From assembly GCF_003255815.1 (NCBI RefSeq), contig NC_037673.1, forward strand, positions 12,400,138-12,464,137: DNA of 64,000 nt, written 5' to 3'. The position numbers and the translations under genes were made by a program. Shown here in pieces: positions 11,632 through 24,010 of the stretch. Positions within the stretch are counted from its first letter, which is position 1. Each line of letters starts with the position of its first letter. Source of the DNA: Theropithecus gelada (Eukaryota; Chordata; Mammalia; Primates; Cercopithecidae). The notes under the pieces were generated by a model. The model was not told the DNA's origin, searched no databases, and saw only the letters and a program-made list of their open reading frames with translations.

Positions 11632-13245
11632 GAAAACTGGTATCAGGAATGTGGCATTTCTGTAAAGATACCTGAAATTGTGGAAGCAATTTTGAAATGG
11701 GTCATGGGAAGAGGCTGGAGGAGTTTGGAAGGCTCAGAAGAAGAGAGAAAAATGAGAGAAACTTTGGAACTTCTTAGAGACTGGTTAAATGGTTGAAACC
11801 AAAATTCTGATGGTGATATGGACAGTAAAGGCCAGGCTGATGAAATCTCAGATGGAAATGAGAAATTTACTGTGAGGTAGAGCAAAGGTCATACATGTTA
11901 TACCTTAGCAAATAACTTGGCTGGGTTGTGCTCATGTCCTAGGGATATGTAAAAGTTTTAACTTCAGAATAATTACCCAGAATATCTAACAAAGAACATT
12001 GCTAAACAGTAAAGTGTTCAAAAAGTAGTGTGGCTATTTCTAACAGCCTATGTTCAGATGCAGGAGCAAAGAAATGTGCTGGAATTTATATTTAAAAGGG
12101 AAGCAGAGTATCTAAGTTTGAAAAATTGGCAGAATGGCCACAAGGTAGAAAAGAAACGCCCATTTTCAGTGGAGGAATTCAAGCAGGCTGCAGAAATTTG
12201 CATAAGCAAAAAGGAGGCAAGTGCTAATAATCAAGGCAATGGGAAAAAGGCCTCGAAGCCTTTTCTGAGAACTTCCCAGCAGCCCTTTCCATCACAAGCC
12301 CAAAGTCTAGGAGGACTGAATGGTTTTGTGGGCCAGGCCCAGGACTCTGCTGCCCTGCACAGCCTGGGGACACTGCTCCCTGTATCCCAGTCATTGTAGC
12401 TCCAGCTGTGGTTCAAAAGGGCCCAGGTACAGCTTGGTGACTGCTTCAGAGGATGCAAGCCATAAAGATGGTGAGCTCCACATGGTGTTATGCCCGTGGT
12501 TGCATAGAGTACGAGTTAAGGATTGGGTGCCTGTGCCTAGATTCCAGAGGATATATAGAAAAGCCTGAGTGTTTCAGGTAGAAGCCTGCTGTAGGGGCAG
12601 ATCCCTCACAGAGACTCTACTAGGGCAGTGCAGAGGGAAAAGTGTGGGGCTGGAGCCCCCACAGAGTCCCCACTGGGGCACTGCCTAGTGGAGCTGTGAG
12701 AAGAGCACCACCATCCTCCAGACTGTAGAATGGGAGACCGTCAGCAGTTTGCAGGCAGTATGTGGAAAAGCCAAATGCGTTCAGCTACAACCTGTGAAAG
12801 CAGCTGCAGGGGCTGAACCCTGCAAAGCCACAGAAGCAGAGTCATTCAAGGCCTTGGGAGCCCACCCCTTGCATCAGTGTAGCCAGGATGCGAGACATGG
12901 AATCAAAGGAGATTATTTTGGAGTTTTAAGATTTAATGACTACCCTGCTGGGTTTCAGACTTGCAGAGGGCCTGTAGCTACTCTCGTGAGACCCATGTCT
13001 CCCTTTTGGAACAGGAGTATTTTCCCAATGCCTATATTACCATTGTATCTTGTAAGTAACTAACTTGTTTTTGATATCACGTGCTCATAGGCAGAAGAGA
13101 CTAGGCTTGTCTCAGATGAGACTTTGGACTTTGGTCTTTTGAGTTAATGCTAGAATGAGTTAACACTTTGGAGATAATTGGGAAGGCATGATTGTATTTT
13201 GAAATGTGAGATGAGCATGACACTTGGGAGGGGACAAGAGTGGGA
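11632..13245 (+). mobile_element. MST provirus, internal region
   Basis: About 1.6 kb between two LTRs, the normal internal size of MST/THE1 elements, which do not encode the usual retroviral gene set. It begins with a primer-binding site and ends in a purine-rich tract ('gggaggggacaagag', about 13226-13240) that would serve as polypurine tract. Open frames inside (60-120 codons, e.g. 12028-12399) have no recognisable retroviral domain. Confidence 0.82.
11638..11654 (+). promoter_or_regulatory. tRNA-Leu-type primer-binding site of the MST provirus
   Basis: 'tggtatcaggaatgtgg' lies 6 bp after the 5' LTR. It resembles the ERVL/MaLR binding site 'tggtaccaggagtgggg', complementary to the 3' end of a leucine tRNA, with three changes. 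Confidence 0.65.
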
Positions 13246-13660
13246 TGATATAGTTTGGATGTGTGTTCCTGCTGAAATTTCATATTGAAATGTAATTCCC
13301 AATGTTAAAAGTGGGAACTGGTGGGAAGTGATTGGATCACAGGGGCAGGTTTTTCATGGATGGCTTAGCACCATCCCCTTTGGTACTGTCCTCACAACAG
13401 TGAGCAAGCTCTTGTGAGATCTGCTCATTTAAAACTGCGTAGCCCCTCCCCACTTTGCTCTTTTGCTCCTGCTCTCACCTTGCGATGGACCTGCTCCCTC
13501 TTCACCTGCCACCATGATGTTTCCTGAGGCCTCCCCAGAAGCAGATGCTGCTGTTATGTCTGTACATGTTGCAGAACCATGAGCCAATTAAACCTGTTCT
13601 CCTTATCAATTATCCTTTCTCAGGTATTTCTTTGTAACAATGCTAGAATAGACTGACATA
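13246..13660 (+). mobile_element. MST provirus, 3' LTR
   Basis: A 415-bp LTR from 'tgatatagtttggatgtg' to 'gactgacata', same family and orientation as 11218-11631. It keeps 'gagccaattaaacctg' near the polyadenylation region. Flanking 5-mers outside the two LTRs do not match convincingly. Confidence 0.85.
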
Positions 13661-14790
13661 TAGGAGTAAGCAGTGAGACCAGTGGGAATCAGAGGGCAGA
13701 TCTCTGGCTGCTCAGGGAATGTTCAGGGAGGGGTGCAGCTGCCTGTGCTACATAAAAGAACACACATGGGGGCTGGGCGTGGTGGCTCACGCCTGTAGTC
13801 TCAGCACTTTGGGAGGCTGAGGCAGGCAGATCAGTTGAGGTCAGGAGTTCGAGACCAGCCTGACCAACATGGTGAAACCCAGTCTCTACTAAAAATACAG
13901 AAAATTAGCCAGGCGTGGTGGCTCATGCTTGTATCTCAGCTACTCAGGAGTCTGAGGCAGGAGAATCGCTTCAAGATGGGAGGCAGAGATTACAGTGAGC
14001 TGAGATGACGCCACTGGACTCCAGCCTGGGTGACAGAGAGAAACTCTGTCTCAAAATAAATCAATAAGACCAGAAAAGAACACACACGGGAGCAGGTGGC
14101 AGTCAGCCCCACTCGGCTCTCGTGCTCTTGCCAAGGTGGGTCTCACACCCACAGTGTTTTGCTAGCCGCAGCTAGCTAGTTTCCAGGTAGCCTGCACTCA
14201 GTACTCCAAACTGCTGCAGACCATAAGCCTTCCTAACTGAGAGTAAAACAGTGGCTCTCAGGCTGTGATCCTCCTGGTCCACCCTCAGAGGAAGGGTGCC
14301 CAGCTGCGGTTATGTAAGTGGCTATAGCACACTTCCCGCTTCTCTCTTGGTTCTGGCCCAGGGGGTTCACCCCCACTTGAGATGATTTTGCAAACCTCAG
14401 TTAGGAACTTCTGTCAACCTGTAACAACCACCTGAGTGAGCCGGCACACTTCCGTGAGGTCTCCCGTGAAGTGGGATTAGGAATGATTTTCCTGCGTCTC
14501 TGCTGGAGTCTGAGAGGACACACAAATGCTGCTCCTTCTCATTCTCCCTACTGCTCACTCAATCGGCTCCAGCACCGAACAGGGTGAAGGCACTTCCCTG
14601 TGGCCTGGCTCGTCCTGCTGCTCAGCAGGAGTGTGTGTTATGAAGGCATTCTCTCCCCTCTCACATTCTGAAGACCCACAGTTTTCTGCCTCACTCATGG
14701 TGTAGGTTGCTGCCTGCTGCTTCTTTCATAAAGTCTGTAGTTATTTTCAGTTTTTCTGTTAAGTGCCTCTGTTGTTTCCTGGGGGGAAGA
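13661..14790 (-). mobile_element. L1M 5'UTR, distal part
   Basis: GC-rich antisense 5'UTR text resumes after the MST 3' LTR and is split once by an AluS. Rich in short C/T blocks typical of L1M leaders. The similarity fades near 14790 at 'tttcctggggggaag', taken as the 5' end of the L1M. Confidence 0.6.
13771..14073 (+). mobile_element. AluS with TSD
   Basis: Full dimeric Alu from 'ggctgggcgtggtggctc' to the A-rich tail, with the middle A-rich linker and a right arm. Left flank 'aaaagaacacacatggg' and right flank 'aaaagaacacacacggg' form a 17-bp TSD with one difference. It lies in the L1M 5'UTR. S-type diagnostic 'gaggtcaggagttcgag'. Confidence 0.92.
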
Positions 14791-15346
14791 AAAAAACCCT
14801 CACAGGATGAATATCTGCACATTATTTTGTCCTTCAAGTGACAGAGACATGCTAACAATGCCCGCAACCTGCCAGCTCGGAAACAGAATTAAACAAAGAA
14901 GAAACAAATACATTGTTGTAATCTGAAATGTTGGTGGGAATATGCGTCAAATATAAAATTACAACAAATGTAAAGATCTTAATTGGTTTATATTTTTAAT
15001 TCTAGAATTGTTCTAATAGGCTGAGTAAATGATGTTATTTCACAGACAATAAAGGACTGAGAAAAGTAGATATAAAGAACAAAAAGTGGATTGGTTAATT
15101 CAAAGTTACTTTTCTTATAAAAATTAAAGCAGAGGAAACTTTCTTATCACACCAACTAAAACTGGCCTGTTTGGGGATTTGGCTAGTATTTATCTTCCTT
15201 CTAATTTCCTGGAAAGTCAGAAGAATATCTTTTGGTTTGGAGGTGTACTTCAGCATGAGTAATTTTGTACTTTTTGGGCTGTTGGACCTAACACAGGAGC
15301 TCGGTCCAAACCAATGGCCTCCTATAAATGTTATCCAACATAAGAT
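14791..15346. other. Unassigned sequence, right half probably an old interspersed repeat
   Basis: 14791-15080 shows nothing I recognise. 15090-15330 ('aactggcctgtttgggg', 'cacaggagctcggtcc') has the feel of an old LTR-type interspersed repeat but I cannot name the family. Confidence 0.35.
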
Positions 15347-15658
15347 GGCTGGGCGTGTCGGCTCACGCCTGTAATTCCAGCACTTTGGGAGGCTGAGGTT
15401 GGCAAATCACTCGAGGTCAGGAGTTCAAGACCAGTCTGGCCAACATGATGAAACCCTATTTCTACTAAAACAAACAAATAAAATCCCCCCCCCAAAAAAA
15501 TAGCTGGGCATGGGTGGCACATACCTGTAATCCCAGCTGCTCAGGAGGTTGAGGCAGGAGAATCGCTTGAACCTGGGAAGCAGAGGTTGCAGTGAGCCAA
15601 GATCAATCCACTGCACTCTAGCCTTGGTGATAGAGTGAAACTCTGTCTCAAAAAAAAA
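15347..15658 (+). mobile_element. AluS with TSD
   Basis: Dimeric Alu, 'ggctgggcgtgtcggctc' through an 11-A tail, with an AC-rich expanded middle linker containing a C run at 15486-15493. TSD 'aatgttatccaacataa' (left, about 15328) versus 'aatgttatttaacataa' (right, about 15659), two differences. Confidence 0.9.
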
Positions 15659-15814
15659 AATGTTATTTAACATAAATTATGCAGTGATACATAGGTCACA
15701 CACAGATGCTAGTATAGTTAGATAATGACATTATACTTATAAGTTATATGGATGGGACCACTAATTGTTGCTGTTTATTAACAGCCTTAAGCAACTTAAA
15801 TCTCTGAGAAAATC

Positions 15815-15995
15815 ATGCTGATGATAATGATAATGTTTATATAACACTGAATGTGTTCCAGTTATTGTTATAATTTTTATATTATCATGTATTAATTTTT
15901 GTTTTAATTATTGTAAAGTCCCCATTCTATAAACAGACATATTGAGATGCAAAGAAGTTGAGAAATTTCCCCAAAGTCACATGGCTTGTGAATTT
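15815..15995 (+). mobile_element. MIR, degraded
   Basis: Matches the MIR order: 'gataatgtttatataac', a middle 'attaatttttgttttaatt', then 'ccccattctataaacagac' and 'ccccaaagtcacatggc', corresponding to the MIR core and 3' half. Confidence 0.65.
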
Positions 15996-17230
15996 TGTGT
16001 CACTTTTTTCTACATAATATTTATCCAAGACTTTATCTAGTTTAGCGGACTGCTCATATTTTTTACAGTTTTTACTTCATCCTGTCACATATTTTAAGGG
16101 ATAGATTGAGACATCATGAGCAAGTGCCTTTAACCTTAAATCTGGGAGTATGTGAATATTTCAGCATGAAGTTATAGGAGGAAAAGCTTAATGATCCTCA
16201 GCAAGAATTATTATACCAAAGTACTGCAGAAACTCAGACAAGGTGGAGAGGAAATTCCAGATATGTAGTAACTGGTTACAGAAATCCCACATATTTATCT
16301 GTTGGTATTGGCAGAATTGTTAAAGCCTTGAGTTTGTTCGAGACAAAAGGTACAGAAGGATATTAGACTTGATTGTTAGAGTGGAGTGGAAGCAATAATA
16401 CAATTAATGTTAAAAATTAGCCTTTTTTGCATTATAAATTCTGCAAGAATGTAAAGTATCTCCTAATTGGGCAAAAAAAAAAAAAAAAAAAGGTTGCAGA
16501 AAGCACACCAAATGCACTCCTTTGAAGAGCATAATGTGGGCTACATGTTGTGCTTTGCCCGTGAAGAAACAGCACATAATAAACACATTATCCTGGACCA
16601 ACCAGGCTTTCGGGGCTCACACATGTTTGTCTGCATCACAATTAAATTTTCAGTGAATAAAATACCTGCTGAAAAGTGTATTTTTCCTGCCTAGGCTTAT
16701 GCTAACCGTTTATGATTAATAAGCTTCAGAAACCAATGATTGTGGAATGAAAATGACATTTAACATAACATAAGCCTGAATGGGAGTCAGTGACCCAGAT
16801 AACATCAACATGCTGACACTGCATGCCAATATTTTGCTATAACACTCTTCCTTTGACACATCTAGGCTGGTATGAGATATCATCTGTGCTCTACAGGTGG
16901 CCTCTAGGCAAACTGAGAAGAAAAATGTGTGCATATATACAGGATTTAGTTTCACCTTATCATTAATCATCTAGGAATTGGGCGAAACATTTTTGCAATA
17001 GCAGTGTGATAAATGGACTGATTTAGATTTTAGTTAAAAATTAAGTGCAACACATTTCAGATGTATAGAATATTTTTAAAGGATACCTCTAGAACTACAA
17101 ACCAACTGTCACAGATATTAATGTGTTTGACATAAACTTAATGTTTTTAATGAAAATTTTATAGATTCAATGGACCATTGATGTCTTCCATTCTCTCTCT
17201 CTCTCAAGAGGTAATTATGACTTTAAATCT
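15996..17230. other. Unassigned AT-rich stretch
   Basis: No gene or named repeat seen. It contains an uninterrupted A run near 16472-16490 and a short TC run near 17193-17206. Confidence 0.45.
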
Positions 17231-18400
17231 CTATGTATTCTCCTTACCATATTTTTATATATTTGATGTATTTATTGGTATCGATAAATATATTTGCATT
17301 TTTTGTGACATTATAAAAATGATATAATACACAAATTGTTTCATATTTCCTTTACTGACTCTATGCTCTTGTTAATTATCTAAAATACATGTAAATATGT
17401 CCATGTATTCGTACTTTGTACTTACGTCTACTTTATCATTTGTATGGTATTTCTGTCCTTATTGTGATATGTATTTCAATATTCCCCTTTCGAAGATCAT
17501 TTATGCAGTTTATTTTTCTGCCTATTAAAACATATCTCTGAAAAAAAATCCATCAACAGTTGTGTATTCTAGTGATAGGTGTTCAGAACTGAAATTAGTA
17601 TACAAGGGAGATGCATATCTTCTATTGCACCAGATAATATAACAATTATATTCTAAATGGTTGTAACAGATGACATGGTTAGCAGAAAACTAATGTCATT
17701 TCATTTTCTACATTTAGACAAAAACTAAAAAAAAAAAAAAAAATTGAATTGAGCCAACAGAAGTTGTGAAATATATGTTATATTTGTTCCATAATTTCTT
17801 TTGATTTATTACAAGTGACATTAAACACTTTTTCCTGTGTTTATTGTCTTGTTTAGGTTAACTTTGAGTTAAGCATCCACCTAATTTTCCTTTTCTATTG
17901 AGCTGCCTAAATTTATTTATGTATTTAAAATATTTATATATCTTGGATACATATCAGTAATGATTATATGTCTGCAAATATAGCTTTATACTCTCTCACT
18001 TATCTTTTAACCTCATGCAGTTGTATTTTACCACGCAAAATTTGAAAGCATTCATTTTATCAAAATTCGTTATTATTTATCAGGTTGTGTTGTCTGTAAC
18101 TTGAGTTATTATTCTACTGCAAATAAAATAACTACATTACTCTTATTTACTCTAAATTTTTTTCTGTTTATTTTTATGTCTTTTATTTTTATGTCTAATA
18201 TCTATCTGGAATATATATTTTTTGTGCATGGGATATCATTGAAATCTAACTATATCTCTCTATATACGTATACATGTATGTACACATATACATATATATT
18301 TGTACACTCACATACATATATACACATATATGTCTTTTTCTAAAATATGGAGATGTCTTGCTCTAGAATCACATATTTTCTAGCTTATTATTTATTCCTT
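17230..18400 (-). mobile_element. Very old L1 3' region (L1M/L1ME), degraded
   Basis: The plus strand at 17880-18250 follows the antisense order of an old L1 ORF2 3' end: 'ttttctattgagctgcc', 'cttggatacatatcag', 'atatgtctgcaaatatag', 'attttatcaaaattcg', then a 'gcatgggatatcattg'-like block. Divergence is high and boundaries are soft. A TA/CA-rich tract occupies 18250-18335. Confidence 0.45.
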
Positions 18401-19180
18401 TGATTTTACAATGTCACTTCTATTGCATGGCAATATTTATATGATCATTAGCCTATAGCTTGTATCTCTATGTTATTCCTGTTTTCTTTTGTCACCTTTA
18501 GATAATAAGCCATTAACATGACTTACTGTAGTACAGGTGAATTTCTGTTTGTATTTTCTTTCTTCAACTTTTTAAACTTAGTTTTTACAAAACTCTGTTT
18601 TATATGAATTTTAGAAAGAATATAACAAGTTTATTTACAAAATATGTATATTTACTAGGAATCCACTTAGAAATAGATGAATTGATAGTTTTACATATTC
18701 CTTATATATTTCAAAATTAATTTTAGTTTAATGTAATACCTTAATAGAGGAAAATATATCAAAATATATTTATAAATTCAAGGTAAAGATGCACCCCTAC
18801 AGCAAGTCCCAATTAAGCAAAATCTATAAAATTAAACTTCCAATAAATTTGATTGTAACAAAAATTAAATAAAAAGCAACAAGCAACTTCAGTACACTAA
18901 AATATTCTTATAAGAAAGTACAATTTTATATGTGAATCTGAAAGAATCCATTTTCAAATAGATATAATAGAAAAAGGATAAGTGGTCAAAACATATTGAA
19001 AAATGCTTCTAATTTATTAGACAGGTCAAAAAAGTCAATTAAAATATTGGAATAATATAGACATGAAACTGAAAAAAAAATGAATATTTGAAAAGATATT
19101 CTAACTCACTAATCAGAGTATTGAAGATTTATCCAACCAAAACACCATTCGTTTTGGAAACCTAGAAAAATACACTCATT
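18401..19180. other. Mostly unassigned; possible L1 remnant at 18960-19170
   Basis: 18960-19170 vaguely follows the plus-strand L1 ORF2 end ('gtggtcaaaacatattg', 'aaaaatgcttctaattt'). The rest shows nothing recognisable. Confidence 0.3.
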
Positions 19181-19182
19181 TT

Positions 19183-19477
19183 GGACTGGGCGTAGTGGCT
19201 CACATCTGTTATCCCAGCACTTTGGGAGGGCGAGGCAGGCGGATCACGAGGTCAAGAGATTGAGACCATCCTGGCAACATGGTGAAAGGCCGCCTTTACT
19301 AAAAATATAAAAATTAGCCAGGCATGGTGGCGGGCGCCTGTAGTCCTAGCTACTTAGGAGGCTGAGGCAGGAGAATCGCTTGAACCCAGGAGGCAAAGGT
19401 TGCAGTGAGCCGAGATCGCACCACTGCACTCCAGCCTGGGCAACAGAGCAAGACTCCGTCTCAAAAAAAAAAAAAAC
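19183..19477 (+). mobile_element. Alu (S/Y-intermediate, e.g. AluSc-like)
   Basis: Full dimeric Alu with 'atcacgaggtcaagagattg' typical of the younger S (Sc)/Y branch, ending in 14 A. A simple A/CA-rich tail follows. No clear TSD seen. Confidence 0.9.
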
Positions 19478-19884
19478 AAAAACAAGGAACCACCTGTGTA
19501 TGCATTCACACACAAACGTTCATACACACACATATACACACTCATAGCTTAGCTTATTAAGAAGATTTAGGTAGGACACGTCAGCATCTCAGCAAACTTT
19601 GTCACTAATGCTCCCTTTTTATCCAGGAAATCACGGTTTCTGCTGAGTTTAAAAACTGACGCTTTAACTCATTTATACTCATCCAAATATATCTCCATAT
19701 TCACATTTCTGAAACTTAAAAGCCAAGAATTTATCTCTTAGTTTAGGCTTGCCTTCTCCGTCAGCTTTTTATTGAGAAAGTAAGTTCTGATTATGGAATT
19801 GGAAATGCAGGTTAGGACATTAAAGGCAACAAGTCAATGACGGGAGATTTAAGGACAGTGGGGTTTTATTCCTTTCTAATCTGC
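19478..19884. other. Unassigned
   Basis: Starts with a CA-rich tract (19500-19545), otherwise no recognised feature. Confidence 0.4.
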
Positions 19885-20105
19885 AGTTAACACATTGAGC
19901 ACTAACTCTGTGAATGGGCCTAAAATATGTCTTTTCTAAAACTCTCTCACCATTTACCCCAGGAGGCAGGTATTATCAACCCATCTCACAGATGAGGGGC
20001 TTGAGACTTGGAGCTTAAGAAGTCTCAGGATCAGAGAGGTGGTGGCCAATCCAGGTCTCAAAAACAAGACATGCTCACTGCAGGGCCCACCCTCTGTCCC
20101 TTATG
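19885..20105 (+). mobile_element. MIR
   Basis: Contains 'acattgagcactaactctg', 'tatcaacccatctcacag' and 'atgaggggcttgagac', followed by 'aatccaggtctc', i.e. the MIR order from 5' part through core to the CORE-SINE 3' part. Confidence 0.8.
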
Positions 20106-21309
20106 CTATACTGCACATATTGTTCTCTTTTTGCTGACACTCTTTATGGGCTTTTCTGGTAGGTCTAAGTCATGAGACCTAATCAAGACCAACATAGACA
20201 ACAACAAAAAACTTAGATCATCATCTCCCAAGAGAACAAAGTGTCAACTTTTGAGTCCTTCCAATAAAATGTGAACAGAAAAAAAATAAAAACACAGAAA
20301 GGAATCACTACACCTGCTGCATAATTGAAGATTTTAAGTACTGAGGGTTTTTATTCCCTGCTATGAAATGATAAGTTTATTTAAACACAAAGATACAGAA
20401 CATTTATCTGGAAATAAAAAAATAAAATACTTTGATAATAACCTGGAGCAAATTCTTTCTCGAGTGAGTCCCCTGAAATCTAGTAATTACAGTTTGAGTT
20501 TTCTGTTAACTTTCTCAATGGGACAAGACAAGAGTTCAATAGAAATAAAATTTCTAATCTTAGGCTGTTCTTTGTGACTTATGAGATATCATGATCCCCA
20601 AAGTCCTTAAAGGAAAACAAATACCTATGATTGAGCAAAAACTATTTTTAAAGCCTTCAAGGCAAAACCAATACGTGTTCGTGGTTACACTGTTGAGAGC
20701 CTGTCAGAGAGTATTTAATGAAGAGCTAAAGAGTTCTGCATCTTGGTTAGAGGGCATGCAATCTTTTCTTATATGATTATGATATCATGTGCTGTGACTT
20801 CATTTTGTTTTGTGGATATCCTTATCATAAAATATATAGTCATTTATGATTTTTCTGGAGTCATGTAGTGCATTACAAACCACAGGATCTCAACAGGGAG
20901 AAGTAAAGAAAAAAATAGCCTGAAATATTTACAATATGAAAGCACATTTTAGAAATTGAGGTATAAAGTATTGTCCATATAATAATGAAAGTATATGGAT
21001 AAAAGGAGTCATGCAATACTTTCAAGTGCTAAACACCTTCTAGACTAAATAGTAGAAACTAAATAGATTCTACAAAGTAAGTTCTCAACAGGATGCATTT
21101 TCTGAACTTTGTAGCACATGGAGTAAGTATAAGGGAATGTAGCAAAGTAAACAAGAATTTCAAAATGCAGGGCCTTAGAAGGTACAGCAAAAGGTTAAAA
21201 TTTTACTCTGACATTTTTGGGAAATCATCACTATGTTGGCAATATCTAATTGCCTCTGCTTGTATGTGGTAACAAGAGAAGAAGGAGGGAAACAAATTAA
21301 GTTCAATAA
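20106..21309. other. Unassigned
   Basis: No gene or named repeat seen. Open frames of 60-70 codons at 20368-20776 carry no motif. Confidence 0.45.
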
Positions 21310-21745
21310 ATTATTGTTAAATTTTAAAAGAAAAACTTTAAACAAATTAAATTTACTAGAGTTTATTTGAGCAAGGGAAAAAAAAACGATTCAGGAATCA
21401 GGTAGCTCTCAGAATCACAGCGGATTTAGATAGACTCTAGAGCAACTGTGCTGCTGGAGAAAATGCATACACTGAAAAAGATACGTGATTACAGAAAGTG
21501 GAAGCGAAGTACAGAAACTGCCGGACTGGTTATATTTTTGCATTTGCCTTATTTGAACATGGTTTGAAGAGTTGACTGCGGGTGAGTGGTTGACATCTGA
21601 CTACTGGAATAGACTTAAACACTGCTATTGTTAGAAAAGCATACCATTAAGTTCTCTTTTCAGTTTGCCTACCTATTAAGTTAGAATACGGGTCATCCAT
21701 AATGACTCACATATTTAAGTACAGAGGCTTTCTCAGGTCAGGTTT
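21310..21745. repeat. Probable old interspersed repeat (LTR-like), family not named
   Basis: Phrases 'agagtttatttgagcaa', 'tgccttatttgaacatgg' and 'gggtcatccataatgac' occur in this order and recall an old primate/mammalian LTR family, but I cannot assign the name or orientation. Confidence 0.4.
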
Positions 21746-22423
21746 AATTCGATTTACCATAAGGTGCAATGAGTGAGACAGTGTGATGACAGATTGTGTT
21801 AGTGGTAATGGGAGTTAAATAAAGTGAACAGATAAATTTAGGATATAGTTTTGACTTTAAAATGGCGTGATTTGCTGGTTGCATGAATGTGAAATATTGA
21901 GAAATACAGAGGAATCAAATTGTCTCCTATATTTTAGTGTAAACCATTGGAGCAATGTAGTTTTATGCAGAATAACAAGGAAAGCAGAGGGGGAGAATAC
22001 TTACTGGGGGCAGAGAGTAGGAAGTCAAGTATTTGGTTTTGGAAATGATACTTGTGAGATGACTATGAGATATTTAAGTGCTAATGTTCATGAGTTTGTT
22101 TCATGTTTAAATCAGGGATGCAGAACAGGAACAAGATACCAGCGTTATTGGCAAAAGGGCTAGGGAGGAGGGAATAGACATTGAATCAGAAGAGCAGACG
22201 ATTAGGACTAAAAACGCCAACACCGAGAAGTCATTTATAAAGAGAAAAGTCAATAATTAAAAGATTCCAAGGAAGAAAAGCAGAACACTTTTTCTTTACT
22301 AGGAAATTAGAGAAGCAGAATGCTTCAAGAAAGCAATAGGGAACTGGTACAAATTATGTTATTTATATTTATAAAAACAAACAGAATCATTTTCACTCTG
22401 CACTTTCTTAAAATTTTACTGTA
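21746..22423. other. Unassigned
   Basis: No recognisable gene. A 98-codon open frame at 21867-22163 has no motif and atypical composition for a gene. Confidence 0.4.
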
Positions 22424-22784
22424 TGTATTAGTCCATTTTCATGCTGCTGATAAAGACATACCCAAAACTGGGTAATTTATAAAGAAAAAAAGGTTAAAGG
22501 ACTCACAGTTCCACATGGCTGGGAGGCCTCACAATCATGGTGGAAGAGCAAGGGATGTCCTCTTACCTGGTGGCAGCCAAGGGAGCATGAGAGCCAAGTG
22601 AAAGAATAAACCCCCAATAAAACTATCACATCTCGTGAGACTAATTCACTACCAAGAGAACAGTATGGAGGAAATTGCCCCTGTGATTCTATTATATCCT
22701 ACCGGGTCCCTTCCACAACACATGGAAATTATAGGAGTTAAATTCAAGATAAGATTTGGGTGGGGATGCAGTCAAACCATATCA
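22424..22784 (-). mobile_element. Solo THE1 LTR
   Basis: 361 bp from 'tgtattagtccattttcatg' to 'gcagtcaaaccatatca', the reverse complement of a THE1 LTR. Flanking 5-mers 'ctgta' (22419-22423) and 'gtgta' (22785-22789) agree at four positions, a plausible TSD. Confidence 0.92.
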
Positions 22785-23479
22785 GTGTATTAATATAAGG
22801 TATACTAATATAGGTATGTTAATGTACTGTTTTACTATTTTCTAAATAAAAATTTAGAATATGGCTTCAAAACTTTTCAACATTTTACACAGCACAGTAT
22901 TAGTGGAATCATATATCTTGGCCATATATGCTTCCTTCTGAAGGAAAGTGTTTCTTAGCCCAAAGAAATTCATAAAGGTATATTTATTTTAGGTGGAAGA
23001 ATAAAGTGATGAAATCATGTTGATAAGTGCACTTAAGAAAAGTTGGAATACATTTCTGATTTTAAGAGAAAAAAACTAATAACCAATAAGAAATAGACAC
23101 TTTGAAATCATAATATAGTGTAACTATGTTCATACAATATATACAACAATATAGGTATGTATATTTATGATATAGTGAACTGTGATATAGTTTCTCAAAA
23201 AAAGTTGAGAAACTAATGGGGGAAAGACATATCTACTGGTTAACACTTAGAAAAATTCTCTTTCAATCAAGAAGGAATGCCTAAATCATATATTACTTCA
23301 GTATTTGTTATATATTCAACAAACACTTTAAATCCAAAAGAAAACTTCAATCAATTTCCTTGTATCTGTCTAAACTGTATTTATTACTCAGTCTGCATCC
23401 TAACATGTCACTCAGAGAATACAGCAATAGTATACTAACTGGCAATTTTCTTCAGCCTTATTCCTCCCCAATTTATTAG
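22785..23479. other. Unassigned AT-rich stretch
   Basis: Nothing recognised; simple TA-rich sequence at 23120-23180. Confidence 0.45.
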
Positions 23480-24010
23480 CTGCACTTCAGGTAGAATTAT
23501 GTAAAAACACAAATTGTATCATGCCATTTCTAAATGTTTCAGCTTTCATTTAAGGCAGAATTCATACTTAGTATTCGAATTTACAAAGCCCTAAGTGATA
23601 TCTACCTTGTCCGCTCATAAAACCTCATCTTGCATCATCTTGCTTTCTTCTTGGTATGCAGTCTCTTCTCCACATCTTTTAAGTCATTTCAACTTCTCAA
23701 ATTTTTAAATACAATTTTCGCTTTCATGCATACCGCTTACTCTGCAAGCAGGTCCTCCCTTCTTTGCACACACAGACATTTTGCCTGAGGGTACACTACC
23801 TACCTTTCACGCCTATGTTTAACTGTTTCTATTGTTTCTGGAAAGGTGCCTCAGAACTGTTAATTATGGGTTATATTTGCCTTTTTATGTTCTGTTTCAC
23901 ATATAACTTTGTGCTTCCTCTATCATTACATAATCATGACTTGTCTAACTAGTATTATCTGCTAATTTTCCCATACCTCAATGAAACTACAAAGTCTATT
24001 GGAAGAGATA
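23480..24010 (+). mobile_element. L2 fragment
   Basis: Follows the order of the L2 3' end: 'acaaagccctaagtgatatc', 'acctcatcttgcatcatc', a 'caagcaggtcctcccttc'-type block and 'cctgagggtacactacc'. Strongly diverged, as usual for L2. Confidence 0.55.

Larger units (their letters stand above)
4040..14790 (-). mobile_element. Nearly full-length L1M element with three nested insertions
   Basis: The plus strand carries, left to right, the antisense of an L1 3'UTR (T-rich start, 'gttacatggatgaattg'), ORF2 (about 4800-8750), ORF1 (about 8800-9600) and a long 5'UTR (about 9660-14790). The phrases are of the L1MA/L1MB generation, older than L1PA. Frames are broken many times, for example the surviving minus-strand pieces at 5855-6103 and 6146-6340. 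Removing the MST provirus (about 2.4 kb), the AluS (about 0.3 kb) and the truncated AluY (about 0.15 kb) leaves about 7.8 kb, compatible with an L1M that has a roughly 3-kb 5'UTR. No intact protein can be made. Terminal TSDs were not identified. Confidence 0.78.

Noticed and set aside
12028..12399. 123-codon frame as a retroviral gag remnant
   Set aside because: MST internal regions lack the standard viral genes and no gag motif is visible.
11213..13665. TSD for the MST provirus
   Set aside because: Flanking 5-mers 'tgggt' and 'tagga' do not match well enough to claim.
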